From an uncultured Roseateles sp. (lineage in GTDB: Bacteria > Pseudomonadota > Gammaproteobacteria > Burkholderiales > Burkholderiaceae_C): 64,000 bases of DNA. The stretch lies in the NCBI RefSeq assembly GCF_913777145.1, contig NZ_CAJYPS010000014.1:186001-250000 (forward strand). Direction: 5' to 3'. A model generated the notes under the pieces. It saw nothing but the letters and a program-made list of their open reading frames with translations. It had not been told where the DNA came from and did no database searches. A program made the position numbers and the translations under genes. Positions 8,639-17,983 of the stretch are shown here, one piece after another (the first letter of the stretch is position 1; each line of letters starts with the position of its first letter).

Positions 8639-8681
8639 TGGCCATTTCTTGCCCCGATCGGGCCAGCCCATCACTGCAGCG

Positions 8682-8696
8682 GGCGGCTTCGCCGCC
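8682..8696. terminator. GC hairpin without T-run
   Basis: GGCGGC, loop TTC, GCCGCC. It lies between the small cysteine-rich gene and the hydrolase gene. No T-run follows, so termination would be weak or factor-dependent. Confidence 0.35.
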
Positions 8697-8734
8697 TGTT
8701 GAGCGCGAATGCTGAACACCGCCGCCCAAACCCC

Positions 8735-9307
8735 ATGACCACCCGCCCATCCCAGTCAACTGCGCTGCTGATCGTCGACGTCCAAACCGGCGTGGTCGCC
8801 GATGCCTGGGCGCGGGACGCGGTGGTGCAGAACATCGCCAACGCCGTGGCCCGTGCCCGTGCCGAGGGCGTGCCGGTGTTGTGGGTGCAGCACCAGAGCG
8901 AGGAACTGCCTGTCGGCTCGGCACCATGGCAGTGGGTGCCTCAGTTGCAGCCGGCCGAGGGTGAGCCGCTGATCCACAAGCAACACAACTCCGCGTTTGA
9001 AGGCACGGCGCTGCTGGCGGAGTTGGACCGCCTTGGCGTGGGCCACCTGGTGCTGGCGGGCGCGGCCAGCAACTGGTGCATACGGGCCACGGCCTATGCG
9101 GCGCTGGAGCGCGGCTTCGACCTGACGCTGATCGCCGACGGCCACACCACCAGCGACCTGGAGCTGGGCCCGGGGCGCAGGGTCACAGCACAGTCGGTCA
9201 TCGATGACCTCAACACCACGATGCAATGGCTGTCCTACCCCGGTCGCCGTAACGCGGTGGTGAACGCGGCCGAGCTGAGCTTTGCGCCGCCGGCCGCGGC
9301 GAGCTGA
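8735..9307 (+). CDS. Isochorismatase-family cysteine hydrolase
   Basis: A 190-residue member of the isochorismatase/nicotinamidase fold. The family catalytic triad is recognisable as D15 (LLIVDVQTG), K82 (LIHKQHNSAF) and C115 (AASNWCIRAT). The substrate cannot be read from the sequence; members hydrolyse amides or isochorismate. ATG at 8735 puts the first beta strand 10 residues from the start, as usual. It appears monocistronic. Nearby urea transport makes an amide-nitrogen role tempting, but nothing here proves it. Confidence 0.85.
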   Translation: MTTRPSQSTALLIVDVQTGVVADAWARDAVVQNIANAVARARAEGVPVLWVQHQSEELPVGSAPWQWVPQLQPAEGEPLIHKQHNSAFEGTALLAELDRLGVGHLVLAGAASNWCIRATAYAALERGFDLTLIADGHTTSDLELGPGRRVTAQSVIDDLNTTMQWLSYPGRRNAVVNAAELSFAPPAAAS

Positions 9308-9686
9308 GTCGACCTCCGCTGACGCGGTGCCTGCGGTCTGGCTCGCCCGCGAGCTCGGGGTGCGCGACGCGAACGCCAACGACGCCCGACACTGACTGGC
9401 GCCTATCCATTGGCACATCGTTGGGCTTCACTGCACCCACCCGGATCGCGCCCAACCGCGCCATCTCTCTCCATGGGGTGTATTTGCTCTATCTCTCGGG
9501 TCGCGTGAATCTCACGCCCCCAGGTCGCCTTGGCGGCCCGAGGCCACGGCGCCAGCATCTGAGCCCGCTGCGTGCCGGGTGCCTGGCGAGGCGCTGGGGT
9601 CAGGCCTTGCGCCGGCCCGGGCCGTGGCCTGCCCTTGAACCGGGCCGTGGCCAGGAGCGCCCGGCCTCAACCCCTGGAGGAGACAC
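9308..9686. other. 379-base intergenic region, no gene seen
   Basis: No convincing reading frame lies on either strand. Composition between about 9390 and 9520 is less GC-rich than the surroundings. A 13-base direct repeat (CCGGGCCGTGGCC) occurs at 9617-9629 and 9640-9652, a 23-base period. GGAGG at about 9674 is the ribosome site of the next gene. It may contain decayed sequence, but I cannot identify a source. Confidence 0.5.
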
Positions 9687-10058
9687 ATGAGCAACAAGGC
9701 CCTCGTGCTGACCGCGATGACGGAGCTGTTCGTCCACCGCGACCTGTCGGCGCTGGATCGCTACTGGGACGCCGGTTACATCCAGCACAACCCGCGCATG
9801 CCCAGCGGGCTGGACTTCTTCCGCAAGATGATTCCCAGCCTGGGGCCCAACTTCAAGTACGAGCCCGGCCTGGTGATGGAGGACGGCGAGTTCGTGATGA
9901 TCCACGGCCGCTACACCGGCTGGGGCGACAAGACCATGATCGGCGCCGACATCTTCCGCGTGCGCAACGGCCGCTTCGTGGAGCACTGGGACGTGATCCA
10001 GGAGGAAGTGCCGGCAGCCCAGACCCTCAGCGGCCAGGCCATGTTCCCCATCGTCTGA
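9687..10058 (+). CDS. SnoaL-like / NTF2-fold protein
   Basis: A 123-residue protein resembling the SnoaL-like polyketide-cyclase/NTF2 fold. It has an N-terminal helix (ALVLTAMTELFVHRDLSAL), the segment YIQHNPRMPSG with the typical Y-x-Q-H-N, and a C-terminal FRVRNGRFVEHWDVIQ strand. Such proteins are often small-molecule isomerases, hydrolases or simply uncharacterised; no substrate can be assigned. A strong GGAGGAGA ribosome site precedes the ATG. It is convergent with egtD, with 15 bases between the stops. Confidence 0.8.
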   Translation: MSNKALVLTAMTELFVHRDLSALDRYWDAGYIQHNPRMPSGLDFFRKMIPSLGPNFKYEPGLVMEDGEFVMIHGRYTGWGDKTMIGADIFRVRNGRFVEHWDVIQEEVPAAQTLSGQAMFPIV

Positions 10059-10073
10059 GGTGCAGGAGGCGGA

Positions 10074-11039
10074 TCAGGCCTCCAGCCACATCAGCGCGAA
10101 CCAGCTGCGCGCGTCGGTCCAGACCCGGCCCGGCCGGAAGCCGGCGCGCGCGGCCTGGGCCTGGAAGCCGGCCACGGTGTACTTGTGCGAGTTCTCGGTG
10201 TGCAGGGTCTCGCCCTCGTCGAAGGCATAACGCTCGCCGCCCAGTTGCATCTCCAGCGCACGGCACGCGCGCAGGTGCATCTCGATGCGCTGGTAGGCCG
10301 GGTTGTAGAAGGCCAGGTGCACGAAGCCGTCGGGCGGGAACTCCGCGCCCAGCTCGCGGCGCGCGTGGGCCAGCAGGTTGAGGTTGAAGGCCGCGGTCAC
10401 TCCGGCGGCGTCGTTGTAGGCGGCGTGCAGCACGGCCGGGTCCTTCACCAGGTCCAGACCGATCAGCAGACCGCCGCCGGCCAGCTCGCGGGCGGCCAGG
10501 CGCAGGAAGGCGTCGGCCTCGTCGGGCGTGAAGTTGCCGATGCTGGAACCCGGGAAGAAGCCCACGCGGCGCACGCCCGGGGGTACGGCGGGCAGCATGT
10601 GGGGGCGGGTGAAGTCGGCCACCAGGGGCTGCAGCGCCAGGCCGGGGTAGTCGGCCGCGAGCGCCGCGCTGGCGGCCAGCAGGTGCGGGCCTGAGATGTC
10701 CAGCGGCACGAACTGCACGCGCTCGCGCGGCAGCGCGTCCAGCAGCAGGCGCACCTTGCGCAGCGCGCCGGCGCCGTACTCCACCAGCTGCACCCGCGGG
10801 CCGAACTGTGCGGCCATGTCGGGGGCGTGGGCGCGCAGCAGCGCCAGCTCGGTGCGCGTGGGGTAGTACTCGGGCAGCTCGCAGATCTGCTCGAACAGCC
10901 GGGAGCCGGCCTCGTCGTAGAAATACTTGGGCGAGATGGCGCGCGGCCGGCGGGCCAGCGCGCGCTGCAGATCGGCCGCAAAGGCCTGGCGCGCGGCCTG
11001 GGCGGGCGAGGGGGGCGAGGAGACAAGGGTGGGATTCAT
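10074..11039 (-). CDS. egtD: L-histidine N-alpha-methyltransferase (ergothioneine synthesis)
   Basis: S-adenosylmethionine-dependent enzyme that trimethylates histidine to hercynine, the first step of ergothioneine synthesis. It begins with the family pattern SPKYFYDEAGSRLFEQICELPEYYPTR (shown here only in part: SPKYFYDEAGS), followed by a Rossmann fold with VEYGAGALRKVRLLL and the FFPGSSIGNF loop. The C-terminus carries HTENSHKYT. The start at 11039 forms an ATGA overlap with the egtB stop; a longer frame to 11300 lies inside egtB and is rejected. The product is 321 residues. Confidence 0.95.
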   Translation of the reverse strand: MNPTLVSSPPSPAQAARQAFAADLQRALARRPRAISPKYFYDEAGSRLFEQICELPEYYPTRTELALLRAHAPDMAAQFGPRVQLVEYGAGALRKVRLLLDALPRERVQFVPLDISGPHLLAASAALAADYPGLALQPLVADFTRPHMLPAVPPGVRRVGFFPGSSIGNFTPDEADAFLRLAARELAGGGLLIGLDLVKDPAVLHAAYNDAAGVTAAFNLNLLAHARRELGAEFPPDGFVHLAFYNPAYQRIEMHLRACRALEMQLGGERYAFDEGETLHTENSHKYTVAGFQAQAARAGFRPGRVWTDARSWFALMWLEA

Positions 11040-12187
11040 CGTGCCAGCCTCAGGCCGCTGAACTGCCAGCGCGCGGCTGGCGGGAAGAAGTTGCGGTAGC
11101 TGGGCCGCGCATGGCCGGCCGGCGTGGCCAGGCTGCCGCCGCGCAGCACCTGCTGGCCCACCATGAACTTGCCGTTGTATTCGCCCACCGCGCCGGCCGC
11201 GGCTTTGAAGCCGGGGTAGGGTTGGTAGCTGGAGCGGGTCCATTGCCAGGCCTGGTCGCTGGCCTGGGCAAAGCCGGGTAGGGCGCTGGCGGCCTCCCAC
11301 TCGAACTCAGTCGGCAGGCGTGCGCCGGCCCATTCGGCATAGGCGCAGGCCTCGTGGAAGCTCAGGTGCAGCGCGGGCGCGTCGGGCTGCAGCGGCTGCA
11401 CGCCGTGCAGGCCGAAGGCGCGTTCCTCGTCCAGCCAATACAGCGGGCGCTGCCAGCCCTGGGCCTGCACCAGCGCCCAGCCGTCGGACAGCCACAGCAG
11501 CGGCTCGCGGTAGCCGCCGGCGTGTATGAATTCTGCGTACTCGGCGTTGGTGACCAGGCGGTTGCTGATCTCGAAGGGCTGCAGCAGCACCGCGTGGCGC
11601 GGGCCCTCGTTGTCGAACGCGAAGCCCGCGCCCGCGTGGCCCACGTCCAACTGGCCGCCCGCGTGCGCCAGCCAGCGCTGCGCGGGCGGCGTGCTGGGGG
11701 CGGGCGTGCCGGGTGTGTAGGCGGGCAGCAGCGGGTTGCAGGAGAAGGCGTGCAGGATGTCGGTGAGCAGCAGCTCCTGGTGCTGCTGCTCGTGGTGGCA
11801 GCCCAGCGTCAGCAGCTCGCGCACCGCGGGCGAGGCCTGGGGCAGCAGTGCCGCCAGCGCCTGGTCCACATGGGTGCGGTAGGCGCGCACCTCGGCCAGA
11901 CCGGGGCGGCTCAGCAGGCCGCGCTGCGGGCGCGCATGACGTGGCCCCAGGCTTTCGTAATAGCTGTTGAACAGCTGGGGCCAGCGCGCATCGAAGAGCG
12001 CATAGCCGGGCAGGTGGGGCTGCAGCACCAGGGTCTCGAAGAACCAGGTGGTGTGGGCCAGATGCCATTTCGCGGGGCTGGCATCGGGCATGGACTGCAG
12101 TTGCGCGTCCTCTTCCGTCAGTGGCGCGGCGCGGGCCAGGGATTCGGCGCGGGTGCTGCGCAGCAGCAGGCTCAACTCGTCAGGCAT
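11036..12187 (-). CDS. egtB: Ergothioneine biosynthesis protein EgtB (sulfoxide synthase)
   Basis: Non-heme iron enzyme that joins hercynine to a thiol donor with oxygen, forming the sulfoxide intermediate. Residues 1-150 form a DinB-like domain with likely iron ligands H45 (KWHLAHTTWF) and H132/H136 (HHEQQHQELL). Residues ~170-383 are a formylglycine-synthase-like domain ending in RGGSLAT and the PSYRNFFPP segment. At 383 residues it is slightly shorter than actinobacterial EgtB. No egtA or egtC is nearby, so the thiol donor is unknown; cysteine or gamma-glutamylcysteine are both known in the family. Confidence 0.95.
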   Translation of the reverse strand: MPDELSLLLRSTRAESLARAAPLTEEDAQLQSMPDASPAKWHLAHTTWFFETLVLQPHLPGYALFDARWPQLFNSYYESLGPRHARPQRGLLSRPGLAEVRAYRTHVDQALAALLPQASPAVRELLTLGCHHEQQHQELLLTDILHAFSCNPLLPAYTPGTPAPSTPPAQRWLAHAGGQLDVGHAGAGFAFDNEGPRHAVLLQPFEISNRLVTNAEYAEFIHAGGYREPLLWLSDGWALVQAQGWQRPLYWLDEERAFGLHGVQPLQPDAPALHLSFHEACAYAEWAGARLPTEFEWEAASALPGFAQASDQAWQWTRSSYQPYPGFKAAAGAVGEYNGKFMVGQQVLRGGSLATPAGHARPSYRNFFPPAARWQFSGLRLAR

Positions 12188-12223
12188 GCGCCGACGCTAA
12201 CGCATTCCGGTGCCAGCGTGGTG

Positions 12224-12616
12224 TCAGGGGGTGACGAGCCGCCGCACCGGCCAGCAGGCCAGCAGGCCCAGCGCGATGCCAACCGCGTCGGCCACCACGT
12301 CGTGCCAGTCGGCAGAGCGCGGCGGGTCGAAGTACTGCGCGATCTCTATGCCCACGCCATAGGCCAGCAGCCAGGCCACGAGCCGGGGCCACTGGCGAGG
12401 CTCGCGCCACAACGCCCACACGGCCGCGAAGGCCAGGGACGCGAACGCGAGCGCATGGTTGCTCTTGTCCCAGCCGGTGCTGACGCCGCGGGGCGGCTCG
12501 GGCACCAGCGCCAGCCAGGTGATGACGAGGACGAGCAGCGCCAGCAGCGCCCGCCAGGCGGGGCGGGCGGCGGGGCCGGTGGCGGTCTGCAGCAGGGGGC
12601 GGAGGGCTTGCATCAT
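12224..12616 (-). CDS. VanZ-like membrane protein
   Basis: A 130-residue small membrane protein of the VanZ-like family, with about three to four hydrophobic segments (ALLALLVLVITWLALV; LAFASLAFAAVWAL; LVAWLLAYGVGIEIAQ; VVADAVGIALGLLA). The family pattern of DKxxHxxAF (here DKSNHALAF) and EIxQ followed by a D-x-xAN-like DVVADAVG is present. Function in Gram-negatives is unknown. It is codirectional with egtB-egtD, 36 bases upstream, and divergent from the fatty-acid genes. Confidence 0.85.
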   Translation of the reverse strand: MMQALRPLLQTATGPAARPAWRALLALLVLVITWLALVPEPPRGVSTGWDKSNHALAFASLAFAAVWALWREPRQWPRLVAWLLAYGVGIEIAQYFDPPRSADWHDVVADAVGIALGLLACWPVRRLVTP

Positions 12617-12678
12617 GGCCGGCGCATTCTCGTCGCGGCTTGTCGCTCCTGGGACAAACGGCGCGCGGGACTGCTGCC

Positions 12679-12702
12679 TAGAATCGAACGACCGTTCTAT
12701 TC
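12679..12702 (+). promoter_or_regulatory. Probable promoter -10 and TetR-type operator before fadB
   Basis: A TAGAAT -10-like hexamer at 12679-12684 runs into a 22-base palindrome (12681-12702): GAATCGAACG, AC, CGTTCTATTC. The arms match at nine of ten positions, and the core GAACG-AC-CGTTC is perfect. TetR-family repressors of fatty-acid catabolism in beta- and gammaproteobacteria bind sites of this general kind. Which regulator binds here is not known. Confidence 0.6.
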
Positions 12703-12730
12703 CTGAGCTCCTTCACCCGAGGTCCAGCCC

Positions 12731-14824
12731 ATGACAGCCCATTACGAAGTTCGCGGCGAAGTCGCCGTGATCACGCTCGACAACCCGCCGGTCAACGGCC
12801 TGGGTTTCGCCACCCGTGCGGCCGCGGCCGCCGGCATTGAGCGCGCCGAAGCCGATGCCGCCGTGAAGGCGGTGGTCATCACCGGCGCCGGCAAGGCCTT
12901 CTCGGGCGGCGCGGACATCAAGGAGTTCGGCAGCCCCAAGGCGCTGGCCGAACCCAATCTGCTGAGCCTGATCGCGGTGGTGGAGAACTGCAGCAAGCCG
13001 GTGGTGGCCGCCATCCACAGCGTCTGCATGGGCGGTGGCCTGGAGCTGGCGCTGGGCTGCCATTACCGCGTGGCCGCAGCCGGCGCCAAGATCGCGCTGC
13101 CCGAGGTGAAGCTGGGCCTGCTGCCGGGGGCCGGCGGCACGCAGCGCCTGCCGCGCGCGCTGGGCGTGGAGCCCGCGCTGAACATGATCGTGTCCGGCGA
13201 GCCGGTGAACAGCGAGCTGCTGGCCCAGGTGCCCGGCCAGAAGCTGTTCCAGAAGATCATCGAGGGCGACCTGCTGGATGGCGCCATCACCTATGCGCTG
13301 GAAGTGGCCGATGCGCGGCCGCTGCCCAAGGTGCGCGAGCTCAAGGCCCGCCACGCCAACCCGGATGCTTACTTCCAGTTCGCCCGCAACATGGTGGGCG
13401 GCATGAGCAAGAACTTCCCCGCGCCGCTGCGCTGCCTGGAGGCGGTGGCCGGCGCGGTGACGATGAAGTTCGAGGACGGCATGAAGGCCGAGCGCGAGGG
13501 TTTTGCGGCGCTGATGCAGACGCCTGAGTCCAAGGCGCTGCGCCATGCGTTCTTTGCGGAGCGCGCGGCCAGCAAGATCGCCGATGTGCCCGAGGACACG
13601 CCGCTGCGCAGCATCACCAAGGTGGGCGTCATCGGTGCCGGCACCATGGGCGGCGGCATCTCCATGAACTTCCTGAACGCTGGCCTGCCCGTCACCATCC
13701 TGGAGACCAAGCAGGAGGCGCTGGACCGTGGCGTGGCCACGATCAAGAAGAACTACGAGGCCCAGGTCAAGAAGGGCAAGCTGAAGGAGGACAAGTACGC
13801 CCAACGCATGGCGCTGCTGTCCACCACGCTGAGCTATGACGACCTCAAGGACTGCGACCTCATCATCGAGGCGGTGTTCGAGGAGATTGGCGTGAAGGAG
13901 GCGGTGTTCAAGCAGCTGGACGCGGTCGCCAAGCCCGGCGCCATCCTGGCGTCCAACACCTCCACGCTGGATGTGGACAAGATTGCGTCCTTCACGAAGC
14001 GTCCGCAGGACGTGGTGGGCATGCACTTCTTCAGCCCGGCCAATGTGATGAAGCTGCTGGAGGTGGTGCGCGGCAAGGCCACGGCCAAGGACGTGCTGGC
14101 CACCGTGATGGCTACGGCCAAGAAGATCAAGAAGACGGCCGTGGTGTCGGGCGTGTGCGACGGCTTCATCGGCAACCGCATGATCGAGCAGTACAGCCGC
14201 CAGGCCGGCTTCCTGCTGGACGAGGGCTGCACGCCGCAACAGGTGGACAGGGCGGTCGAGAAGTTCGGCTTCGCGATGGGCCCCTTCCGCATGGGCGACC
14301 TGGCCGGCAACGACATCGGCTGGGCCATCCGCAAGCGCCGCTATGTGGAGAAGCCCCACATGAAGTATTCGGCCAGCGCCGACCGCCTGTGCGAGCTGGG
14401 CCGCTACGGCCAGAAGACCGGCGCCGGCTGGTACGACTACCAGCCCGGCAAGCGCGACGCGATCCCGTCGCCGGTGGTGGCGGAGATGCTGGCCAAGCAC
14501 CGCGAGGCGATTGGCGCCAAGACGCGCGAGATCAGCGACGAGGAAATCGTGCACCGCCTGGTGTTCGCGCTGGTCAACGAGGCCGCGCACCTGCTGGAAG
14601 AGGGCATCGCCCAGCGCGCGTCCGATGTGGACATGGTTTACCTCACCGGCTACGGCTTCCCGCTGTGGCGCGGCGGCCCCATGTGCTATGCCGACACCGT
14701 GGGCCTCTTCAACGTGGTGCAGGCGATGAAGCGGTTTGCACAGAACCCCATGGACGACGCCAAGTTCTGGACGCCGGCCCCGCTGCTGGCCCGCCTGGTG
14801 GCCGAAGGCAAGTCCTTCACCTGA
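12731..14824 (+). CDS. fadB: 3-hydroxyacyl-CoA dehydrogenase / enoyl-CoA hydratase, bifunctional
   Basis: Two beta-oxidation activities in one 697-residue chain. Residues 1-~190 form a crotonase domain with catalytic glutamates E105 ([10 protein letters not shown]) and E125 ([14 protein letters not shown]). Residues ~295-480 form the NAD-binding dehydrogenase domain starting [12 protein letters not shown], with catalytic H432 in [10 protein letters not shown] and GFIGNRM. The C-terminal dehydrogenase domains follow. Family assignment is secure; the symbol is by similarity (fadB/fadJ type). It is first in the cluster, 37 bases upstream of the thiolase, behind a palindromic operator. Confidence 0.95.
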   Translation: MTAHYEVRGEVAVITLDNPPVNGLGFATRAAAAAGIERAEADAAVKAVVITGAGKAFSGGADIKEFGSPKALAEPNLLSLIAVVENCSKPVVAAIHSVCMGGGLELALGCHYRVAAAGAKIALPEVKLGLLPGAGGTQRLPRALGVEPALNMIVSGEPVNSELLAQVPGQKLFQKIIEGDLLDGAITYALEVADARPLPKVRELKARHANPDAYFQFARNMVGGMSKNFPAPLRCLEAVAGAVTMKFEDGMKAEREGFAALMQTPESKALRHAFFAERAASKIADVPEDTPLRSITKVGVIGAGTMGGGISMNFLNAGLPVTILETKQEALDRGVATIKKNYEAQVKKGKLKEDKYAQRMALLSTTLSYDDLKDCDLIIEAVFEEIGVKEAVFKQLDAVAKPGAILASNTSTLDVDKIASFTKRPQDVVGMHFFSPANVMKLLEVVRGKATAKDVLATVMATAKKIKKTAVVSGVCDGFIGNRMIEQYSRQAGFLLDEGCTPQQVDRAVEKFGFAMGPFRMGDLAGNDIGWAIRKRRYVEKPHMKYSASADRLCELGRYGQKTGAGWYDYQPGKRDAIPSPVVAEMLAKHREAIGAKTREISDEEIVHRLVFALVNEAAHLLEEGIAQRASDVDMVYLTGYGFPLWRGGPMCYADTVGLFNVVQAMKRFAQNPMDDAKFWTPAPLLARLVAEGKSFT

Positions 14825-14861
14825 GCGCCGCCGTCGACGCCGAACGCATAAGGATCAAGAC

Positions 14862-16037
14862 ATGAGCAACGCACTGATCGTTTCCACCGCCCGCACGCCG
14901 CTCGCCAAGAGCTGGAAGGGCAGCTTCAACATGACCCACGGCGCGACGCTGGGCGGCCACGTCGTGAAGGCCGCGCTGGAGCGCGCCGGCATCGAGGGCG
15001 GCGCCGTCGAGGACGTGCTGATGGGCTGCGCCACGCCCGAGGGCGCGACCGGCTCCAACATCGCACGCCAGATCGCGCTGCGCGCCGGCCTGCCGGTGAC
15101 GGTGGCGGGCGTCACCATCAACCGTTTCTGCTCCAGCGGCCTGCAGACCATCGCGATGGCCGCGCAGCGCATCATCGCCGGCGAGGGCGATGTGTTCGTG
15201 GCCGGCGGCGTGGAGAGCATCTCCTGCGTGCAGAACGAGGCCAACCGCCACATGATCCACGAGGGCTGGTTGTCCAAGAACAAGCCCGAGATCTACTGGA
15301 GCATGCTGCACACGGCCGAGAACGTGGCCAAGCGCTACAACATCGCCAAGGAGCGCATGGACCGCTATGGCGCAGCCAGCCAGCAAAAGGCCTGCGCGGC
15401 CCAGGCCGAGGGCCTGTTCAACGCCGAGATGGTGCCCATCACCGTGACCATGGGCGTGGCCGACAAGGCGCTGGGCCTGATCACCAAGGAGGTGACCGTC
15501 AGCGCCGATGAGGGCCTGCGCGAGGGCACGACCTACGAGGGCATCAAGGACATACGCACCGCGCTGCCGGGTGGTGTCATCACGGCCGGCAATGCCAGCC
15601 AGTTCAGCGACGGGGCCGGGGCTTGCGCGCTGGTGTCCGAGCAGTACGCGTCCACGCACAACCTCAAACCCCTGGGCCGCTTCCTGGGCTTTGCGGTGGC
15701 CGGCTGCGAGCCCGATGAAATGGGCATCGGCCCGGTGTTCGCAGTCCCTAAGGTGCTGAAGAAGCTGGGCCTGACCGTCGCCGACATCGACCTGTGGGAG
15801 CTGAACGAGGCTTTCGCGGTGCAGGTGCTGTACTGCGCGGACACGCTGGGCATCCCGATGGACCGCCTGAACGTGAACGGCGGCGCGATTGCCATCGGCC
15901 ACCCCTATGGCGTGTCGGGCCAGCGCCTGACCGGCCATGCGCTGATCGAAGGCAAGCGTCGTGGCGCCAAGCGCGTGTGCGTGACCATGTGCATTGGCGG
16001 GGGCATGGGCGCGGCTGGAATATTCGAAGTGCTCTGA
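14862..16037 (+). CDS. fadA: Acetyl-CoA C-acyltransferase (thiolase)
   Basis: Thiolytic last step of beta-oxidation. The catalytic residues are visible: C90 in RFCSSGLQ, H347 in [10 protein letters not shown] and C377 in [10 protein letters not shown]. The 391 residues match the family. ATG at 14862 follows an AAGGAT-type ribosome site; longer frames upstream lie within fadB. A tyrosine replaces the more usual proline/leucine after GHP (GHPYGVSG rather than GHPLGASG), a common variant. It could alternatively be specific for aromatic or branched acyl-CoA. Confidence 0.94.
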   Translation: MSNALIVSTARTPLAKSWKGSFNMTHGATLGGHVVKAALERAGIEGGAVEDVLMGCATPEGATGSNIARQIALRAGLPVTVAGVTINRFCSSGLQTIAMAAQRIIAGEGDVFVAGGVESISCVQNEANRHMIHEGWLSKNKPEIYWSMLHTAENVAKRYNIAKERMDRYGAASQQKACAAQAEGLFNAEMVPITVTMGVADKALGLITKEVTVSADEGLREGTTYEGIKDIRTALPGGVITAGNASQFSDGAGACALVSEQYASTHNLKPLGRFLGFAVAGCEPDEMGIGPVFAVPKVLKKLGLTVADIDLWELNEAFAVQVLYCADTLGIPMDRLNVNGGAIAIGHPYGVSGQRLTGHALIEGKRRGAKRVCVTMCIGGGMGAAGIFEVL

Positions 16038-16118
16038 CGAGCACCCCCCTACCGGCTTCGCCGGCCCCCTCAGGGGGCGCCCCTGGCCGCCCGGCAGAGC
16101 CGGATCTGCAGGGGCCGC
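16038..16118 (+). repeat. Intergenic GC-rich repeat element, copy B
   Basis: It begins right after the thiolase stop. The order is CCCCCCTA, hairpin CCGGC-TTC-GCCGG, CCCCCTCAGGGGGCGCCCC, GGCC, then a second hairpin CCGGC-AGA-GCCGG. It has the same architecture as copies at 4014 and 47300. It separates fadA from the acyl-CoA dehydrogenase gene in an otherwise compact cluster. Confidence 0.75.
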
Positions 16119-16159
16119 TGGATCTGTCGGCAGGGCTGGGCCCTGCCTCCATGGAGAGG

Positions 16160-17965
16160 ATGCCCACCTTGCGCGAAACCCTGGATTTCCTGCTGTTCGA
16201 CTGGCTCAAGGCCAGCGACCTGACCGCGCGTGAGCGCTTTGCCGAGCATTCGGCCGAGACCTTTGGCGCGGTGCTGGACACCTGCGAAAAGATCGCCCGC
16301 GAGAAGTTCGCGCCGTTCAATCGGCTGGCTGACACGCAGGAGCCGCATTTCGACGGCGAGCGCGTGCACCTGCCGCAGGCCACGCATGACGCGGCGCTGG
16401 CCTATGCGGAGTCCGGCATGCTGGCCGCCGCGCAGGACTACGACGTGGGCGGCATGCAGCTGCCCTGCGTCATCGAGATGGCGGGCAACGCCTTCTTCAG
16501 CAAGGCCAGCGTGGCCATGGGCGGCTACGCGATGCTGACCTCGGGCAATGCCAGCCTCCTGATGGCGCATGGCACGCCGCTGCAGCGCGAGGTGTTTGCT
16601 CGATCAGAGTTCGCGGGCCGCTGGTTCGGCACCATGTGTTTGTCCGAGCCGCAGGCCGGCTCCTCGCTGTCCGACATCGCGACCCGCGCGGAGCTGGAGG
16701 ACGAGGGCGACGCACTGGGCCCGCGCTACCGCCTCACCGGCCACAAGATGTGGATCTCGGGCGGCGAGCACGAGATCACCGAGAACATCGTCCACCTGGT
16801 CCTCGCCAAGATCCCGGGGCCAGATGGCAAGCTGATTCCGGGCACCAAGGGCATCTCGCTGTTCATCGTGCCCAAGCGGCTCGTGAACGAGCGCGCCGAG
16901 CTGACCGGCGAGCGCAACGACGTGGTGCTGGCCGGCCTCAATCACAAGCTGGGCTACCGCGGCACCACCAACTGCCTGCTGAACTTTGGTGAAGGCCGCT
17001 TCACGCCGGGCGGCCGCAAGGGCGCGATCGGCTACCTGGTCGGCAAGCCCGGCGAGGGCCTGCGCGCGATGTTCCACATGATGAACGAGGCCCGCATAGG
17101 CGTGGGCCTGGGCGCGGTGATGCTGGGCTATGCGGGCTATGAGGCCTCGCTGGACTACGCGAAGCAGCGGCCGCAGGGCCGGCCCATGACGGCCGCCGGC
17201 AAGGATGCGGCCAGCCCCCAGCGGCCCATCATCGAACACGCCGATGTGCGCCGCATGCTGCTCGCACAGAAGAGTTATGTGGAGGGCGGCCTGGCGCTGG
17301 AGCTGTACTGCGCCCGCCTGGTGGACGAGTTGCACACGGGCGAGGACCGGGCGCAAGCCCAGGCGCTGCTGGATGTGCTCATCCCCATCGCCAAGAGCTG
17401 GCCCAGCGAGTGGTGCCTGGAGGCCAACTCGCTGGCCATCCAGGTGCTGGGCGGCTATGGCTACACGCGGGACTTCCCCGTCGAGCAGTACTGGCGCGAC
17501 CAGCGCCTCAACATGATCCACGAGGGCACGCACGGCATCCAGGCGCTGGACCTGCTGGGCCGCAAGGTGGTGCAGCAGGGTGGGGCGTCGCTCGCGGCAC
17601 TCGCGGCCCGCGTGCAGCAGACCATTGAACGCGCCATCCACACCGATTGGGCGCCGCAGGCCAACCAATTGGCCGCGGCGCTCGCGCAGGTGGGCGGCGC
17701 CACCAAGAAGGCCTGGAGCACTGGCGAGCCCGAAGAGGCGCTGGCCAATGCCGTGCCCTATCTGCAGGCCTTCGGCCACACGGTGCTGGCCTGGCTGTGG
17801 CTGGACGTGGCGCTGGCCGTGGGCGGTGAGGGCGCCTTCGCCGAGGGCAAGCGCGCTGCGGCCCGCTATTTCTTCGCCTACGAGCTGCCCAAGATCAGCG
17901 CGTGGCTGGAGGTCGTGGCCCGCCGCGAGCCGCTGTGCCGCGAGGTGCAGGCCGACTGGTTCTGA
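16160..17965 (+). CDS. Acyl-CoA dehydrogenase
   Basis: FAD-dependent first step of beta-oxidation. The 601-residue chain is longer than the ~380-residue core because of N- and C-terminal extensions, as in large FadE-like bacterial enzymes. Landmarks are MCLSEPQAGSSLSD (flavin-binding segment), KMWISGGEHE, and the C-terminal catalytic base E455 in HEGTHGIQ. The GGAGAGG directly upstream selects ATG at 16160 over 16151. It lies 18 bases upstream of the SDR gene. Chain-length specificity cannot be read from sequence. Confidence 0.94.
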   Translation: MPTLRETLDFLLFDWLKASDLTARERFAEHSAETFGAVLDTCEKIAREKFAPFNRLADTQEPHFDGERVHLPQATHDAALAYAESGMLAAAQDYDVGGMQLPCVIEMAGNAFFSKASVAMGGYAMLTSGNASLLMAHGTPLQREVFARSEFAGRWFGTMCLSEPQAGSSLSDIATRAELEDEGDALGPRYRLTGHKMWISGGEHEITENIVHLVLAKIPGPDGKLIPGTKGISLFIVPKRLVNERAELTGERNDVVLAGLNHKLGYRGTTNCLLNFGEGRFTPGGRKGAIGYLVGKPGEGLRAMFHMMNEARIGVGLGAVMLGYAGYEASLDYAKQRPQGRPMTAAGKDAASPQRPIIEHADVRRMLLAQKSYVEGGLALELYCARLVDELHTGEDRAQAQALLDVLIPIAKSWPSEWCLEANSLAIQVLGGYGYTRDFPVEQYWRDQRLNMIHEGTHGIQALDLLGRKVVQQGGASLAALAARVQQTIERAIHTDWAPQANQLAAALAQVGGATKKAWSTGEPEEALANAVPYLQAFGHTVLAWLWLDVALAVGGEGAFAEGKRAAARYFFAYELPKISAWLEVVARREPLCREVQADWF

Positions 17966-17983
17966 ATCACAGGAGACAAACCC

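Noticed and set aside
9308..9686. Small reading frames in the long intergenic region
   Set aside because: Neither strand shows conserved motifs, good ribosome sites or normal codon bias.
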